A stretch of DNA of 64,000 bases from Stomorhina lunata (GCA_933228675.1 OW121743.1:67561749-67625748), one strand, 5' to 3'; counted from the first letter of the stretch, positions 1 to 11,435 are shown. The notes: generated by a model not told the origin, from the sequence alone. Program-made: numbers and translations.

Positions 1-435
1 GAGGTACAACAGATAATGGACTTATTTTGACGAATTTCAATTGCCATGGTCCCACTATCAAAAATATTATCTGTGCCACGCTGTTATTTATACAAAGCTT
101 ATTTATGCAAAGTTAAGTGGCCATAGCTGTCATAATTTATAATTTACTGGCTTTTAACTTACGTTTCTGGCGTTTTAGTGATTTCCCTGTGAGGTTTTTA
201 TATGAAAGCTATAGTCAAATATGGACCGATTTCTATAAAATTTGATATATTGACCAATAGTTGGAAAAAAATTCTCAGTTCTTAAATTAAGTCATACTTA
301 TTACAATAAAACTTAATTTATGAACATTAATGTAATTCGCAGGGCGGGGTTATATGAGAGCTCTAAGTAAACGTGAAGCGATTTCGCCTAATTTCAATAT
401 AAAACTTTTTAAAGATTTCGGAAATATTTTTGTAA
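1..435. other. A+T-rich non-coding DNA with dispersed-repeat debris
   Basis: No open frame of note. Two stretches (about 190-240 and 340-430) read like the ubiquitous muscoid-fly motif 'ta-tat-g-gagct-ata-gtc-aaat' followed by 'gaccgattt'. That resemblance is from memory and was not searched. Confidence 0.4.
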
Positions 436-590
436 AATTTTGTCCCTCTATTTTTTTTTTTCGCTAATACGCTATCGATCTTTCATTTCACGGATAGAAG
501 GACAGAAACACCCTTTTTTGTATTTTTGTGTTTCCATTAGTTTTTTATGTGGGAGCTATGGTCAAATGACAGGCGATTGTGACAAAAAAA
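420..590 (+). repeat. Dispersed repeat, copy A (partner at 56050-56235)
   Basis: This segment and 56050-56235 share an ordered series of blocks on the same strand: a GACAGA/GACGGACAGACG tract, then TTTTTTGTATTTT, TGTGTTTCC, AGTTTTTTATG, GAGCTATGGTCAAATG and CGATTNTGACAAAA. The two copies lie more than 55 kb apart and are diverged. In both cases a tandem array or repeat-derived sequence follows nearby. The family was not identified. Confidence 0.6.
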
Positions 591-3235
591 ATTTTATGTC
601 AAAAACTTTCTATAAAAATTTTATATCAAAAATTTTCTATAAAAATTTTATAAGGAAATTTTTCTATATAAAAATTTATAACGAAATTTTCTATAAAAAT
701 TTTGTATCGAAAATTTTTTTTAAAAAATTTTCAATAATTTTCTATAAAAAGTTTTATATCGGAAATTTTCTATAAAACATTTTATATCGAAAATTTTCTA
801 TAAAAAATTTTATATCGAAAATTTTCTTCAAAAAATTTTTTAGCAAAAATTTTCAATAAAAGTTTTATATCAAAAAATTTCTATAAAAATTTTGATATCG
901 AAATTTTTCTATAAAAACATTTTATAACGAAAATTTTCGTTAAAAAATTTTATATCGATTTTTTTCTATAAAGCATTTTATATCGAAAATTTTCAATAAA
1001 AAATTTGATATCGAAAATTTTCTATAAAAAATTTGATATCGAAAATTTTCTATAAAAAATTTTCTATAAAAAATTTTATATAAAAAATTTTATATAAAAT
1101 ATTTGCTATAAAAAATTTTACATTGAAAATTTTCTATAAAATATTTGATGTCGAAAATTTTCCATAAAAAATTTTATATCGAAAATTTTCTATAAAAAAT
1201 TTTATGTCGAATATTTTCTTTCAAAAATTGTATATTGAAAATTTTCTATAAAACATTTTATATCGAAAATTTTTCTATAAAAAATTTTCAATAAAATATT
1301 TTATATTGAAAATTTTCTATGAAACATTTTATATCGAAAATTTTCTATAAAAAATTTTATATCAAAAATTTTCTATAAAAATTTTATAAGGAAAGTTTTC
1401 TATATAAAAATTTATAAAGAAAATTTTCTTGAAAAATTTCATATCGAAAATTTTCCTTAAAAAATTTTTTATCGAAAATTTTCAATAAAAAATTTTATTT
1501 CGAAAATTTTCTATAAAAAATTTGATATCGAAAATTTGTCGATAAATAATTTTATATCGGAAATTGCCCATAAAAGAATTTTATATCCGAAATTTTCTAT
1601 AAAATTTTCTTTAAACAATTTTTTAGCGAATATTTTCAATAAAAACAGTTATATCGAACATTTTCTATAAAAAATTTGATATCGAAAATTTCCTATAAAA
1701 AATTTTATATTGGAATTTTTTTTTTAAATTTTTTTAGCGAAAATTTTCAATAAAAAACTTTATATCGAAAATTTTCCATATAAAAATTTTAACCAAAAAT
1801 TTTCTATAAAAAATTTTATATCGCAAATTTTCAATAAAAAATTTTATATCGAAAATTTTCTATAAAAAATTTTATATCGGAAATTTTCTATAAAACATTT
1901 TATATCGAAAATTTTCTATAAAAAATTTTATATCGAAAATTTTCTATAAAAAAATTTATATCGTAATTTTTTTATATAAAACATTTTATATCGAAAATTT
2001 TCTATAAAAATTTTATAAGGAAAATTTTCTATACAAAAATTTATAACGAAAATATATCGATAATTTTCTATAAAAAAATTTATATCGGAATTTTTTTATA
2101 TAAAACATTTTATATCGAAAATTTTCTATAAAAAATTTTATATCGAAAATTTTCTTTAAACAATTTTTTAGCGAATATTTTCAATAAAAACAGTTATATC
2201 GAACATTTTCTATAAAAAATTTGATATCGAAAATTTCCTCAAAAAAATTTTGTATTGGAATTTTTTTTTTAATTTTTTTAGAGAAAATTTTCAATAAAAA
2301 ATTTTATATCGAAAATTTTCCATAAAAAAATGTTAACCAAAAATTTTCTATAAAAAATTTTATATCGAAAATTTTCTATAAAAAATTTTATATCGGAAAT
2401 TTTCTATAAAACATTTTATATCGAAAATTTTCTATAAAAAATTTTATATCGAAAATTTTCTATAAAAAATTTTATATCGAAAATTTTCTATAAAAAAATT
2501 TATATCGGAATTTTTTTATATAAAACATTTTATATCGAAAATATTCTATAAAAATTTTATAAGCAAAATTTTCTATACAAAAATTTATAACGAAAATATA
2601 TCGATAATTTTCTATAAAAAAATTTATATCGGAATTTTTTTATATAAAACATTTTATATCGAAAATTTTCTATAAAAAATTTTATATCGGAAATTTTCTA
2701 TAAAACATTTTATATCGAAAATTTCTATAAAAAATTTTATATCGAAAATTTCTATAAAAAATTTTATAACGAAAATTTTCTTTAAAAAATTTTTTAGCGA
2801 AAATTTTCTATACAAAATTTGATATCGAAAATTTTCTACAAAAAATTTGATATCGAACAATTTCTATAAGAAATTTGATATCGAAAATTTTCTATAAAAA
2901 ATTTTATATCGGAATTTTTTTTTTAAATTTTTTAGCGAAAATTTTCTATAAAAAATTTGATATCGAAAATTTTCTACAAAAAATTTTATATCGAAAATTT
3001 TCTACAAAAAATTTTATATCGAAAAATAAAAATTTCTATAAACAACTTTATATCGATAATTTTCGACAGAAAATTTATTTTATGTCGAAAATTTTCTTAA
3101 GGAAATTTTTTAATGAAAATTTTTTATAAAAAATTTTAGGCCGAAAATTTTTAATAAAAAAAATGATGTCGAAAATTTTCTATAAAAAAATGTATATCGA
3201 AAATTTTCTAAAAAAAATTTTATATCGAAAATAAT
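590..3235. repeat. 28-bp minisatellite array
   Basis: Tandem units of the type GAAAATTTTCTATAAAAAAT plus TTTATATC repeat with a 28-bp step (for example CTAT at 2404, 2432 and 2460). Copies are moderately diverged, with indels and A-run length changes. Blocks near 1960-2240, 2240-2560 and 2580-2720 repeat the same run of variants, so larger segments have been copied. Short open frames here encode only repetitive Phe/Tyr/Lys/Ile strings and are not genes. Confidence 0.9.
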
Positions 3236-4370
3236 TTTTATGTAGAGTTTTTCACATAAAAATATAAAAAAATGTGTATTTTTGCAAAATCAAAAAAATT
3301 TTTATTTTTCAAAAATTTTCGACCGTTTTTATAATTGGAGACCACAACAAATACAAAAATATAGTGGAGGTCAATTGTGACGCAAAAACTTCCATTTTGT
3401 AAAATAGTGTTATTTATACAAAACAATTTGAATTCAAATTAATGGATAAACGAATCATTTAGAGCTGAAAGTATTGATATATCAATATATAATTCTTAAC
3501 TTTACTAACCCAATTTTTCCCCATTGTAATGTAGGGTATATGTAAATATCTCTATATAAAAATAACTATTTCTTTTTATTTCCCTTCTTAATGTATTTTG
3601 CTTCCATCCTTCCTTCCGTCCATTGTTTGCAAAAATGCAATACAAAAGAATCTTTTACTAAAAGCGAAAAGAATTGGATAATTCTTTTTCTTTTATATTC
3701 TTTATTGCTGTTACTTCTCGTACTCATATGCTCAAAGAATAGAAAAGCAAAAAACATTTATGCAAAATATACATATAAGAAAAAAATAAAAGATTTTTAA
3801 AGTAAATTTAAGAATTTTCTTAAAACTTATATAAACTGAAGTGTTAGTTTTCCTGTAAAATCTTGGGCAGACACAAAAATAAATGGAAAACCAAATCTCA
3901 GCTAACGCAAACGATTATTAAGTGTAGAATATTTAAATTTTACAATTTAATTTTACTCTATGAATTTTACATACGCAGTAAAAGTATTTTTTTACATTCA
4001 ACTTTAAATTGAATTAGGTAGGAAAAAAATTTGTTTTTTATTCAAAAAATTTTCCCACACAAATATAAACAAAGAATTATGTAAACTTACTTGGAGTTCA
4101 GTTGAAAGGTGAAGGAAGTGTTTTTGATGTGTGGGAAAAAATTTCTTTTACAAATGCGCAAATCTTTTTTGAAAACGTAGAAAATTGTAAATGAAAATTA
4201 AAAAGAAATTGTTGAAACATGTTTTAATTTGCCTTAAAATATTTATTTCGGTTTTAAGAAATAAATGGAAAATTTGAATTGTAATCATATGGACTAAGGT
4301 ATAATTCTTTTCTATCACTTTTCAAAAATAAGTGATGCATTCAAAAAAATATATAAAAAACAAGTAAGAA
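3236..4370. other. A+T-rich region without a recognisable gene
   Basis: Low-complexity A+T-rich sequence. Short frames on both strands around 3566-3800 overlap each other and have no recognisable domain. No further feature was seen. Confidence 0.5.
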
Positions 4371-4510
4371 AGTGCTATAGTAGGTTAAAACCGAACTTAT
4401 GATACCCTGCACAACTGAGGCCAAATGTCATTTCTTTTTGCTGCATAAATCCATGGGAGCTAGGGTTATATGTAGACCTATTTGAGGTAATTTTATCACT
4501 TTCATTACGG
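4371..4510. repeat. Dispersed repeat fragment of fly type
   Basis: Contains AACCGAACTTATGATACCC followed by TGCACAACTGAGGCC and CCATGGGAGCTAGGG. The AACCGAACTTAT..ATACCCTGCAC block resembles a fragment I remember as dispersed in muscoid fly genomes. It lies directly upstream of a minisatellite array, and a related GTGCCGAATCTTATAT fragment occurs near 17180. Confidence 0.35.
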
Positions 4511-4534
4511 CTTGTATGAAAATTATGTGTGTAT

Positions 4535-6200
4535 AAATAGTAAATTTTCGATAAATTTTCTATTAATAGTCAATTTTCGAAAAATGTTCTATAAATAGTC
4601 AATTTTCGAAAAATTTTTTATTAATAGTAAATTTTCGAAAAATTTCTTATAAATAGAAAATTTTTGAAAAAATGACCTACAAATATTCAATTTTTGAAAG
4701 ATTTCCTGTAAATGGTCAATTTTCGAAAAATTTCCTATAAATAATCAATTTTCGAAAAATTTCCTATTAATAGTCAATTTTTGAAAATTCTTTATCAAAT
4801 GTCAATTTTTGAAAAATTTCCTACAAATAGTCGATATGAAAAATTTCCTATAAATAGTCAATTTTTAAAAAATTTTCTATAAATAGTCAATTTCGGAAAA
4901 ATTTCCTTTAAAAAGTCAATTTTTGAAAAATTTCCTATAAATAGTAAATTTTCGAAAAATTTCCTATAAATAGTCAATTTTTGAAAAATTTCCTACAAAT
5001 AGTAAATTTTTGAAAAATTTCCTATTAATAGTAAATTTTTGTAAAATTTCCTATAAATAGTCAATTTTTGAAAAAATTTCTATAAATAGTAAATTTTTGA
5101 AAAATTTCCTATAAATAGTAAATTTTTGAAAAAATGCCTACATATAGTCAATTTTTGAAGAATTTCCTATAAATAGCTAATTTTGAGAAATTTGCTATAG
5201 ATAGTCAATTTTCGAAAAATTTCCTATAAATAGTCAATTTTCGAAAAATTTCCTGTAAATAGTCAATTTTCGAAAAATTTCCTATAAATAGTCAATTTTC
5301 GAAAAATTTCCTATAAATAGTCAATTTTCGAAAAATTTCCTATAAATAGTCAATTTTTGAAAAATTTCCTACAAATAGTAAATTTTTGAAAAATTTCCTA
5401 TTAATAGTAAATTTTTGTAAAATTTCCTATAAATAGTCAATTTTTGAAAAATTTTCTATAAATAGTAAATTTTTGAAAAATTTCCTATAAATAGTAAATT
5501 TTTGACAAAATGCCTACATATAGTCAATTTTTGAAGAATTTCCTATAAATAGCTAATTTTGAGAAATTTGCTATAGATAGTCAATTTTCGAAAAATTTCC
5601 TATAAATAGTCAATTTTCGAAAAATTTCCTGTAAATAGTCAATTTTCGAAAAATTTCCTATAAATAGTCAATTTTCGAAAAATTTCCTATAAATAGTCAA
5701 TTTTCGAAAAATTTCCTATAAATAGTCAATTTTCGAAAAATTTCCTATAAATAGTCAATTTTCGAAAAATATCCTATGAATGATCAATTTTCGAAAAATT
5801 TCCTATAAATAGTCAATTTCTGAAAAATTTCCCATAAATAGTCAATTTTTGAAAAATTTCCTTTAAATAGTCAATTTTTCTATAAATAGTCAATTTTCGA
5901 AAAATTTCCTATAAATAGTCAATTTTCGAAAAATTTCCTATAAATAGTCAATTTTCGAAAAATTTCCTATAAATAGTAAATTTTTTAAAATTTTCCTATA
6001 AACAGTAAATTTTTGAAAAATTTCCTATAGATAGTCAATTTTCAAAAAATCTCCTATAAATAGTCAATTTTCAAAATGTTTCCACAAATAATCAATTTTT
6101 GAAAAATTTTACTTTAAAAAGTAAATTTTTGAAAAATTTCCTATATATGTCAGTTTTCAAAAAATTTTCTATTAATGAAAAATTTTTGAAAAAAATCCTA
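4535..6200. repeat. 29-bp minisatellite array with higher-order structure
   Basis: Units alternate AGTCAATTTTCGAAAAATT and TCCTATAAAT with a 29-bp step (for example TCAATTTT at 5581 and 5610). The inner part AATTTTCGAAAAATT is a near-palindrome. The edges are diverged and the core (5215-5990) is homogeneous. A 376-bp segment is duplicated inside the array (see the separate entry). Confidence 0.9.
4955..5706. repeat. Direct duplication of a 13-unit segment inside the 29-bp array
   Basis: An ordered set of private variants (CCTACAAAT, CCTATTAAT, TTTTTGTAAAATT, ATGCCTACATATAG, TTTTGAAGAATTTCC, GCTAATTTTGAGAAATTTGC, CCTGTAAAT) occurs first at about 4982-5260 and again at about 5358-5636. The offset is 376 bp, which is 13 units of 29 bp less one base. 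This is a recent block duplication, probably by unequal exchange. Confidence 0.85.
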
Positions 6201-6529
6201 TAAAGTAAAAATTACTCTAAAAATTACATCTGTTGCACAATTCAAACGTTTTGTCTGAAATGATAAATGCATATTTTACTCCGATCACTCTGTACCTCAC
6301 AAACATATACAATTTTGAACTAGAGTTTCTTAATTTAATAAAAAATTCTACTTTTTTCATTTCAAATTGCTCGAAAGACATTTGACACATTTGGGAAAAA
6401 TTTCTTAATGACACAAACAAACATTTTTGAAATTGTTAAGATGTACATTTCATATAATTTTATTTGAAATTAAAAAAAAAAACTTAATATGCATTTTTAT
6501 TTACAGACTTTTTTTGAGGTTTCTGTAAA

Positions 6530-7090
6530 ATTGATATTAGAAATTTTGTAAAAACTGTAAAAATTCGATTTTATATGAAAAAAAAATCGAATTTATATGA
6601 AAAAATTTAACGATCCCAAAATTTCATCTGTTTTCAATAGTAACGTATAATAAGAAAGTTACAGCCGTTTAAATTTATTTTGTAAAAAATTGTATTTTAG
6701 ATCAAAAAAATGTATTCGAAAAATTTTAGTGATTCCAAAATTTCATTCGTTTTGCATTTAAACGTATAATAACAAAGTAACAAATATTTAAAAATTCCAT
6801 TTTATATGAAAAAATTTGATTTTGCATGAACAATTTTAGTGACCCAAAATTTCATCCGTTTTCCATTTAAACGCATAATAACAAAGTTTTTTTTTTGTTG
6901 AAAATTTAAATTTTATATGAAAAAATTTATTTTATATAAAAAATTTTAGTGATACCAAAATTTCATCCGTTTTGCATTTAAATGCATAATATCAAATTTA
7001 CAGCTGTATAAAGTTTTTTTGTGAAAAATTCAATTTCATATGAAAACGATATTAATTTTATATGAAAAAGGTTAGTGATGACAAAATTTG
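6530..7090. repeat. Degenerate tandem repeat of about 110-120 bp
   Basis: The motif CCAAAATTTCATCCGTTTT, followed by a CATTTAAACGTATAATAACAAAG-like block and A/T filler with TATATGAAAAA, recurs near 6618, 6738, 6846 and 6957. A decayed copy starts near 7078. Spacing varies from about 108 to 120 bp. This is an old tandem family unrelated in unit length to the flanking minisatellites. Confidence 0.7.
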
Positions 7091-8400
7091 AAGTTTACAA
7101 TTTTAAGGCTAAACCTAAAATTTTCTTCTAACAAAAAAGTTTCAAAAATTTTATTGAATATCCAATATTATCGATTTTTTATTCGATTTTTTTAGGAATG
7201 TGTAAAAAAAAATAGTTTTGAAATTTTTCAATAACAAAAATTTTTGTTGCAAAAAATTGCTAGCATGTTTAATTTTTAAAACTATTCTTCATATCTAACA
7301 TTTTTTAAATATCTATATAAAGTTGTGGGTGTATTATTTCAAAATCCATCTTCAGGAAGGATGTAACAAATATAAATTGCTTTTAGATCACTTTCATTTA
7401 TCATGCCAACGACCCACCGCAAACTTAAATAAACGCAACTAAAATTTTTTCTAAGAAATGTAGACCAAATAAAAGAAAAATTTCTATAATGTTTCTTTTT
7501 ATCCTTAATTGTTTTATTTCATGCTCCTGAACTACCAACCCAGCCCTCTAAAGTATTTGAACAATAAATTTTTGAAACTTTAACTAACAAATTTGTGTAG
7601 AGAGATTTAAGAAACACCCAGAATACACAATCAGTTTAGAGTTACTCATTTAGTTCTAATTTGAGGACATTGCTTTGGGGAACTTAAAAGTTTTTCCGAA
7701 CTCAAGATATACTGCTTAGGTACAAAACAAAAAGTTTTTCTTCAAATGTTGGCATCCAAAAAGAAAACCGCTAAAATAACTTTTGGAGAAACTAAATTCT
7801 TTTCTAGCTTTAAATAAATGTTGAGAAACTTTTTAAACTACAAGAAAGGAGGGCATCCGTTTTGTTTCTTTTGCCTGCCAACATAAGAAAATTGTTGTTT
7901 GTCATACTTGGCAGGAAAATCTGTTTCAAGGAAATTAAATTGTTGTTTAGGATGTTTTTCTTAGTAATTTTGTTAAAGAAATTTGCACGATTTGGCTTTT
8001 TTTAGGTCAGTTATTTTGAGTATTTAAATGTATTTTAATAAAGTTTCTTGGTAGAATAAGAAAATTCCTTTGATTACTTTTAAAATATAATAATTAATTT
8101 CAGCTATTTTTGAAATTTTAAATATAACTATCAAATTTCAAGCAATACAAGACAATGTTGCAAAAGAAACTCTATATTTGCAACGTTATAAAACCACAAG
8201 GTGTGAAAAAGAAAAATAAAAAAAAACTGAAGACCTGAAAAATAGAAAATGAAAAGTAAAACTTTTGCAGAAAAGTTTTCAATTTCCTTTTTCTTACTTA
8301 ATTATGCGGTTTAACATGAATGAGAAAATAAAAAAACAGGTAAAACTACAGAAACACAGATACACGATATTCCAGCAACAAACCACAAAAAGAATATTTA
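7091..8400. other. A+T-rich region without a recognisable gene
   Basis: Non-repetitive A+T-rich sequence. No frame with recognisable protein features, no tRNA-like B-box and no transposon ends were seen. Confidence 0.45.
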
Positions 8401-8402
8401 AG

Positions 8403-8536
8403 TCATTGTTGCTGAAGTTGCTGATGAGGATGATAATGATGCTGCTGTCACTCCAGAGAAGCTACTGCGCAGCATGGTCTTCAAATATATGTCGTTGTAC
8501 CCTATTTCAGCAAAGGAGTTTTGCATCCACTTCAGG
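8403..8536 (+). CDS. Candidate internal exon of an unidentified host gene
   Basis: This 134-bp stretch has visibly higher G+C than its surroundings and an open frame of 44 codons. An acidic run (ADEDDNDAA) is followed by TPEKLLRSMVFKYMSLYP and then ISAKEFCIHFR. It ends at a good donor (G|GTATGT at 8537). The nearest usable acceptor is the AG at 8401-8402; an in-frame TAA lies just upstream (8399-8401), so the frame needs a splice acceptor there or inside the segment. A second acceptor-like site (CTATTTCAG, ending at 8510) could define a shorter exon of about 26 bp. I do not recognise the protein family. The segment may be a real exon, a decayed exon, or chance. No partner exon was found in the window. 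Confidence 0.35.
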
Positions 8537-8564
8537 GTATGTTTATGGACACAATAAACTTATT

Positions 8565-9340
8565 TTATAATGAAAAATTTTCTGTAGAAAAATTTTTATA
8601 TTTTCAAAAGTTTTGTATAGAAAAATTTTTATATTTTCAAAAATTTTCTATAGAAAAATTTTTATAAAAAACAATTTTCTATAGAAAAATTTTTATAATG
8701 AAAAATTGTCTATAGAAAAACTTTTACAATGAAAAATTTTCTGTAGAAAAATTTTTATATTAAAAAGTTTTGTATAGAAAAATTTTTATAATAAAAAATT
8801 TTCTATAGAAAAATTTTTATAATAAAAAATTTTTTATACAAAAATTTTTATAATGAAAAATTTTCTATAGAAAAATTTTTATAATAAAAAATTTTCTATA
8901 CAAAAATTTTTATAATGAAAAATTTTCTATAGAAACATTTTTATAATAGAAAAGTTTCTATAGAAACATTTTTATAATAGAAAAGTTTCTATAGAAACAT
9001 ATTTATAATGAAAAATTTTCTATAGAAACATTTTTATAATGAAAAATTGTCTATAGAAACATTTTTATAATGAAAAATTTTCTATAGAGAAATTTTTATA
9101 GTGAAAAATTTTCTATAGAAAAATTTTTATAGTGAAAAATTTTCTATAGAAAAATTTTCTAAAGAAAAATTTTTATAATGAAAAATTTTCTATAGAAAAA
9201 CTTTTACAATGAAAAATTTTATGTAGAAAAATTTTTATATTAAAACGTTTTGTATAGAAAAATTTTTATAATGAAAAATTTTTTATAGGAGAATTTTGAA
9301 AATGAAAATTTTAGATGGACATATTTTTATAATAAAACAT
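8565..9340. repeat. 31-bp minisatellite array centred on CTATAG
   Basis: Units are ATGAAAAATTTTCTATAG plus AAAAATTTTTATA with a 31-bp step (CTATA at 8865, 8896 and 8927). The core TTTTCTATAGAAAA is a perfect palindrome and the unit as a whole is quasi-palindromic. Variant centres include CTATAC, CTGTAG and TTATAC. Confidence 0.88.
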
Positions 9341-9539
9341 TTTGTTCGATTCTATTTATTTTGATTAATATTCATTGACGCCATCTGGCGAAAATTAGAA
9401 AATTGATCACATTAGTCACAAAAGCTCAACTTAATGCTCTCTGTGGACTTGGCACATTTCGATTTCATCATTCGGCATAACCTAGGCCAATGTTGTCACT
9501 TTTTGTTTTGGAACCAACATATCCAATTTTTGTCCTTAA
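9341..9539. other. Short unique spacer between two arrays
   Basis: Contains CATTGACGCCATCTGGCG and about 200 bp of non-repetitive DNA. A 93-codon frame starting at 9434 runs into the 23-bp array and has no recognisable domain. No gene is called. Confidence 0.4.
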
Positions 9540-9824
9540 CTAAACATCGATATTCAAGTGTGTCGACTACAGATATTCCAGTGTCTTCACTATGTATATT
9601 TCAGTGTCTCTACTATAGATATTTCAGAGTCTCTACTATATATGGCTCCATTATAGAAGTCTCATTTACAAATATTCTATTGTATCGATTAAGTATATTT
9701 GAAAGTTTCGACTAAAGTGGGTTTTGTGACTCGACTGTAGATGTGTGTCTTTACTTCAGATATTCGAATGCGTCTAAGGCAGATATTTAAATGGCTCTAG
9801 TATAGAAGTTCGGTAGATATTTGA
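9540..9824. repeat. 23-bp minisatellite, left part (split by the hAT insertion)
   Basis: Diverged units of the form TAGATATTCGAGTGTCTC plus TACTA. The array stops at the hAT target duplication and resumes in register at 11436. Confidence 0.8.
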
Positions 9825-9832
9825 GTTTCTAG
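9825..9832. repeat. 8-bp target-site duplication, left copy (GTTTCTAG)
   Basis: Identical to 11428-11435. It fits the nTnnnnAn preference described for hAT transposons. Confidence 0.9.
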
Positions 9833-9841
9833 CAGGCACCG
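9833..9841 (+). repeat. hAT terminal inverted repeat, left (CAGGCACCG)
   Basis: Pairs with the end at 11419-11427 with one mismatch. Similarity beyond nine bases is weak. Confidence 0.85.
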
Positions 9842-9959
9842 AAAATAACTGTTATTTTAAAATTTTTGATTAAAAAAATCAACCAGAAGGAGTTATCGTA
9901 GAACAAAACCAAAAATACCGTTTGGATGGTCTTGGTCAAAATATTTGTAAGCTGAGATA

Positions 9960-10215
9960 CTTTTTATTTTTTAACTTTTATTTTAAAAATGAAAAATAAC
10001 AATTATTTTATAACTTTTATTTTAAAAATCAAAAATAAAAGTTATTTTTTAACTTTTATTTTAAAAATCAAAAATAAAAGTTATTTTTTGACTTTTAATT
10101 TTAAAATTGGAAATAAAAGTTACTTTTTAACTTTTATTTTAAAAATCAAAAATAAAAGTTATTTTTTAACTTTTATTTTTTGAATCAGAAATAAAAGTTA
10201 TTTCTTCCCTTTTTT
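9960..10215 (+). repeat. Subterminal 39-bp repeats, left array of the hAT element
   Basis: AAAAATCAAAAATAAAAG followed by a TTATTTTTTAACTTTTATTTT-like block steps by 39 bp (10024, 10063 and so on). The same unit is found in reverse orientation at 11090-11400. Such subterminal repeats are typical transposase-binding regions; that role is inferred. A 64-codon frame over this array is an artefact. Confidence 0.8.
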
Positions 10216-10579
10216 AACGGTAATAAAGTTATTTTTATATATTTTTTTAATTTTCGAAAAACTATTTGCCTTTTGACTGAAATATTTAAAATTTTTACGT
10301 AATTATTGAAAAATGTTGGTATGATGACGGTGGCAAAGGGATCATATGGTCAAGCTTAACCGACGTTATAATTTTCTACTTCTTAAGAGTAAAGTGTCTA
10401 AACAATTTATATGGACATTTTCATACAAAATATTTAGACACTGGTTGTTCAGAGTTTAAAAAATATTATTATACCGACCTTAGTCTCACAAGTCATAATT
10501 ATATACTAAAAACTTAATTTAAAAAACAATTCGGTTCTATTCATTTTATAATATTCATTTCTATAAAAAATATATACTT

Positions 10580-10810
10580 ATGTATATAAAATTTTTAAAT
10601 GGGTCGCAAACGAAATTTTTTTTACGCGAGTTTTATGTTGAAAGTTATGGCGAAGCGGTTTGCAAATCGTGCGGAAAAAAAATTAGTAATTTTTTCACAA
10701 ATTTAAAACGCCATTTAGAACAAACACATAGTGAAGTTTTTCAAGATTTGGCGATTTTTTTCTTCAAGGATATTTTGCAGAAACCAATACAAATGATAAA
10801 CTTACGATGA
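10580..10810 (+). pseudogene. BED-type zinc finger fragment of a hAT transposase
   Basis: A 76-codon frame begins at ATG 10580 and stops at 10808-10810. Residues about 30-55 read AVCKSCGKKISNFFTN followed by LKRHLEQTHSE. They give the BED pattern C-x2-C ... NLKRHL ... H with an H-x4-H pair. In hAT transposases this domain sits at the N-terminus and binds the transposon ends. Here the frame stops about 20 residues after the finger, with no trace of the catalytic core before the right-hand repeat array. Full-length hAT transposases usually exceed 500 residues. It is either a remnant of an internally deleted gene or a small stand-alone DNA-binding protein; expression is unknown. The gene lies centrally in the element. 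Confidence 0.75.
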
Positions 10811-11089
10811 TATGCTAATGCAAATAAAAGCATCTAATGGAAAAAATCGAAAGATACTTTTTAGATAAACCAATATTATAATATCCAAAAAATTACAAAA
10901 ATTTGTAACTAAATATCTAGCTTTTAAAAACATTTTCATTAAAATACTTACATGTTACTAATTATAAATAAAATATTGAAATAAATAATGAATTCGCTTT
11001 ATACTGCATACAAACTTTAATATAGAGAAATAAATATATATGTAGCACTTACTAACATACCCAAACAGTTTATTTTATTAAGCATGTTA
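10811..11089. other. Non-coding interior of the hAT element
   Basis: A+T-rich, with no frame resembling the rest of a transposase. It is presumably what remains beside the deletion junction. Confidence 0.5.
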
Positions 11090-11400
11090 ATTTTAAAAAA
11101 ATAACTTTTATTTTTGATTTTTAAAATAAAAGTTAAAAAATAATTGTTATTTTTGATTTTTAAAATATAAGTTAAAAAATAATTGTTATTTTTGATTTTT
11201 AAAATATAAGTTAAAAAATAACTGTTATTTTTGTTTTTTAAAATAAAAGTTAAAAAATAACTTTTATTTTTGATTTTTAGAATAAAAGTTAAGAAATAAC
11301 TTTTACTTTTGATTTTTAAAATAAAAGTTAAAAAATAACTTTTATTTTCGATTTTTAAAATAAAAGTTAAAAAATAATTGTTATTTTTTGACTTTTTCGA
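11090..11400 (-). repeat. Subterminal 39-bp repeats, right array of the hAT element
   Basis: Reverse-complement copies of the left array: TTTTTGATTTTTAAAATAAA plus AGTTAAAAAATAACTTTTA, about eight units. Together the arrays make a long, imperfect inverted repeat flanking the BED finger frame. Confidence 0.8.
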
Positions 11401-11418
11401 TAAAAGTCATAACTGTTA

Positions 11419-11427
11419 CGGTCCCTG
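11419..11427 (-). repeat. hAT terminal inverted repeat, right (CAGGGACCG on the minus strand)
   Basis: Mirror of 9833-9841. It is immediately followed by the right target duplication. Confidence 0.85.
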
Positions 11428-11435
11428 GTTTCTAG
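11428..11435. repeat. 8-bp target-site duplication, right copy (GTTTCTAG)
   Basis: Perfect match to 9825-9832. Confidence 0.9.

Larger units (their letters stand above)
9833..11427. mobile_element. Deleted hAT-superfamily DNA transposon (1,595 bp)
   Basis: The element begins CAGGCACCG and its other end reads, on the complementary strand, CAGGGACCG (8 of 9 bases match). CAG ends plus a perfect 8-bp target duplication (GTTTCTAG) are diagnostic of the hAT superfamily. Removing the element and one target copy restores an uninterrupted 23-bp minisatellite, so both ends are certain. Inside are two oppositely oriented arrays of a 39-bp subterminal repeat and a 76-codon frame for a BED zinc finger. 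No catalytic DDE domain or dimerisation region is visible, so this copy could only move with a transposase supplied in trans. The family within hAT was not determined. Confidence 0.92.

Noticed and set aside
440..3129. Several open frames rich in Phe, Tyr, Lys, Ile and Asn on both strands
   Set aside because: They are readings of the 28-bp array. Open stretches follow the repeat and have no other protein feature.
9989..10183. 64-codon frame with a repeated SYFLTFILKIKNK pattern
   Set aside because: The 39-bp hAT subterminal repeat is a multiple of three, so it stays open by chance.
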